The translations under genes and the position numbers were made by a program. The notes under the pieces are model-generated. The model had not been told where the DNA came from. It did not search any database and saw nothing but the letters and a program-made list of their open reading frames with translations. A stretch of 64,000 bases of DNA from Arachidicoccus rhizosphaerae (GTDB taxonomy: Bacteria; Bacteroidota; Bacteroidia; Chitinophagales; Chitinophagaceae): contig NZ_FNQY01000008.1 in assembly GCF_900107765.1 (NCBI RefSeq), positions 124,001 to 188,000 of the forward strand, in the 5' to 3' direction. This document shows, in pieces, positions 63,277-64,000 of this stretch. Every line of letters begins with the position of its first letter. Within the stretch, counting starts at the first letter, position 1.

Positions 63277-63290
63277 CGTAAACGTTTGCA
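63277..63290 (+). promoter_or_regulatory. LacI-type operator at the start of the LacI-family gene
   Basis: CGTAAACGTTTGCA is close to the symmetric LacI/PurR-type site TGCAAACGTTTGCA with central CG. It ends 3 bp before the GTG start codon, so a bound repressor would block transcription, indicating self-repression. Confidence 0.5.
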
Positions 63291-63293
63291 TAA

Positions 63294-64000
63294 GTGAATA
63301 AAAAAATAACAATAACTGATTTAGCTGAGCTTCTGGGCACAACACCCGGAACCGTTTCACGTGCCCTGAATAACCATCCGGCTATCAGTGATGCCATGAA
63401 AAAGAAAGTGCATGCGCTAGCCGATAAAATGCACTATAAGCGCAATCAAATTGCTTCTTCCTTACGGTTAGGCAAGTCTTATACCATCGGCGTGCTGATT
63501 CCCAGTGCCGACATTAACTTTTTTGGTTCTGTCGTGCATGGGATAGAAAGCGTGGCCAATGAAAATGGTTATCGCACCCTGCTATTTCAGACCAATGAAG
63601 GTTATAAGTCTGAAATGGAAGGGCTGGAAGCGCTTTTGTCTGCGCATGTGGATGGTGTTCTGGTTTCCATTGCTAAAGAAACCAAGGATTACGGACACTT
63701 TACAGCCGCCAGGGATATCGGTATGCCACTAGTCTTTTTTGACAGAGCAAAGGAAGGGCTGGATATATCCTCTGTTGTCATTGATGACTTTAACGGCGCT
63801 TTCCTGGCTACTGAGCATTTAATTGAACAAGGATTTAAAAAAATAGCCCACATTGCAGGGCAACAACATATTAAAGCCTTCCATGACCGCTTCAACGGTT
63901 ATAAGGCTGCACTGAAAAAACATAAGCTTCCTTTTAAAAAGCAATGGATATTTGACGGAGACGTCTCCATCAACTCCGGCAAACAGGCGATAGACCATTT
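63294..64000 (+). CDS. LacI-family transcriptional regulator (3' partial)
   Basis: The gene opens with a GTG at 63294 and is still open at the window edge after about 235 codons. The N-terminal helix-turn-helix reads ITITDLAELLGTTPGTVSRALNNHPAIS (5-32), followed by the hinge helix with IASSLRLGKS. From about 63 the periplasmic-binding-protein-like effector domain starts (YTIGVLIPSADINFFGSVVHGIE). It probably controls a carbohydrate-use locus located beyond the right edge. The ligand cannot be told from the fragment. The operator at 63277-63290 suggests autoregulation. Confidence 0.93.
   Translation, partial: MNKKITITDLAELLGTTPGTVSRALNNHPAISDAMKKKVHALADKMHYKRNQIASSLRLGKSYTIGVLIPSADINFFGSVVHGIESVANENGYRTLLFQTNEGYKSEMEGLEALLSAHVDGVLVSIAKETKDYGHFTAARDIGMPLVFFDRAKEGLDISSVVIDDFNGAFLATEHLIEQGFKKIAHIAGQQHIKAFHDRFNGYKAALKKHKLPFKKQWIFDGDVSINSGKQAIDH

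Overview
The window looks like chromosomal DNA of a Bacteroidota bacterium, most probably of the Chitinophagales/Chitinophagaceae type. Lineage clues are a SusC/SusD pair, TamL-type lipoprotein biogenesis factor, the Bacteroidota long form of PurM, a split transketolase, SPII lipoproteins beginning with MKR-type signal peptides, weak Shine-Dalgarno sites, and -7 promoter elements of the TAnnTTTG type. The assignment to family is inference. No tRNA, rRNA, CRISPR array, insertion sequence or prophage was recognised.

Layout. 1-110 is the Gly/Arg-rich tail of a gene that starts upstream. 299-10.0 kb is housekeeping: DUF4870 membrane protein, aspartate kinase, a lone ABC ATPase, a DinB/YfiT protein, a Nudix hydrolase, a NadR-kinase-like ATPase, an APC permease, Kdo transferase, MiaA and an NtrC-like response regulator without a DNA-binding domain. 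10.3-25.7 kb carries YtxH, a diheme cytochrome c, PckA, SerA, a FAD oxidoreductase, the polyphosphate pair Ppx/Ppk1, an SMI1/KNR4 protein, RfaE2, ElaA-like GNAT, DapD-PanD, a Sua5/YrdC protein and the phosphate-uptake pair DUF47-PiT.

26.6-35.6 kb is a polysaccharide utilisation locus: SusC, SusD, a PKD-like surface lipoprotein, a GH16 endo-glucanase and a GH30 glucanase. The enzyme set points to beta-1,3/beta-1,6-glucan (laminarin-like or fungal wall) as substrate. The two enzymes share a homologous N-terminal module of about 93 residues that I cannot assign to a family. 37.4-41.5 kb has a tandem-DUF1080 lipoprotein followed by two Tat-type Gfo/Idh/MocA oxidoreductases, compatible with a 3-keto-glycoside route. 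Then come GalE, a lone transketolase C-terminal half, and a three-gene ECF sigma / VPxxYF-repeat membrane protein / FWPVYN-type secreted protein cassette. 46.2-48.8 kb pairs a GH109 glycosidase with an N-acetylhexosamine-kinase-like enzyme, suggesting GalNAc salvage.

49.1-53.6 kb contains a TrmH-family methyltransferase, TamL and PurM; a perfect 58-bp palindrome separates the last two. 53.8-54.7 kb encodes a secreted Thr/Asp-rich protein with four 34-residue repeats. 55.0-61.5 kb is a full SUF iron-sulfur assembly cluster (SufA-like, B, C, D, S, E, DUF59 protein), with an internal terminator between sufD and sufS. The window ends with small membrane and DUF1990 proteins, a possible decayed secreted gene with an in-frame amber codon, and the start of a LacI-family regulator whose own start site is overlapped by a LacI-type operator.

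A visible habit of this genome is the use of hairpins with very long perfect arms (13-29 bp), flanked on both sides by A and T tracts, as bidirectional terminators at gene ends.
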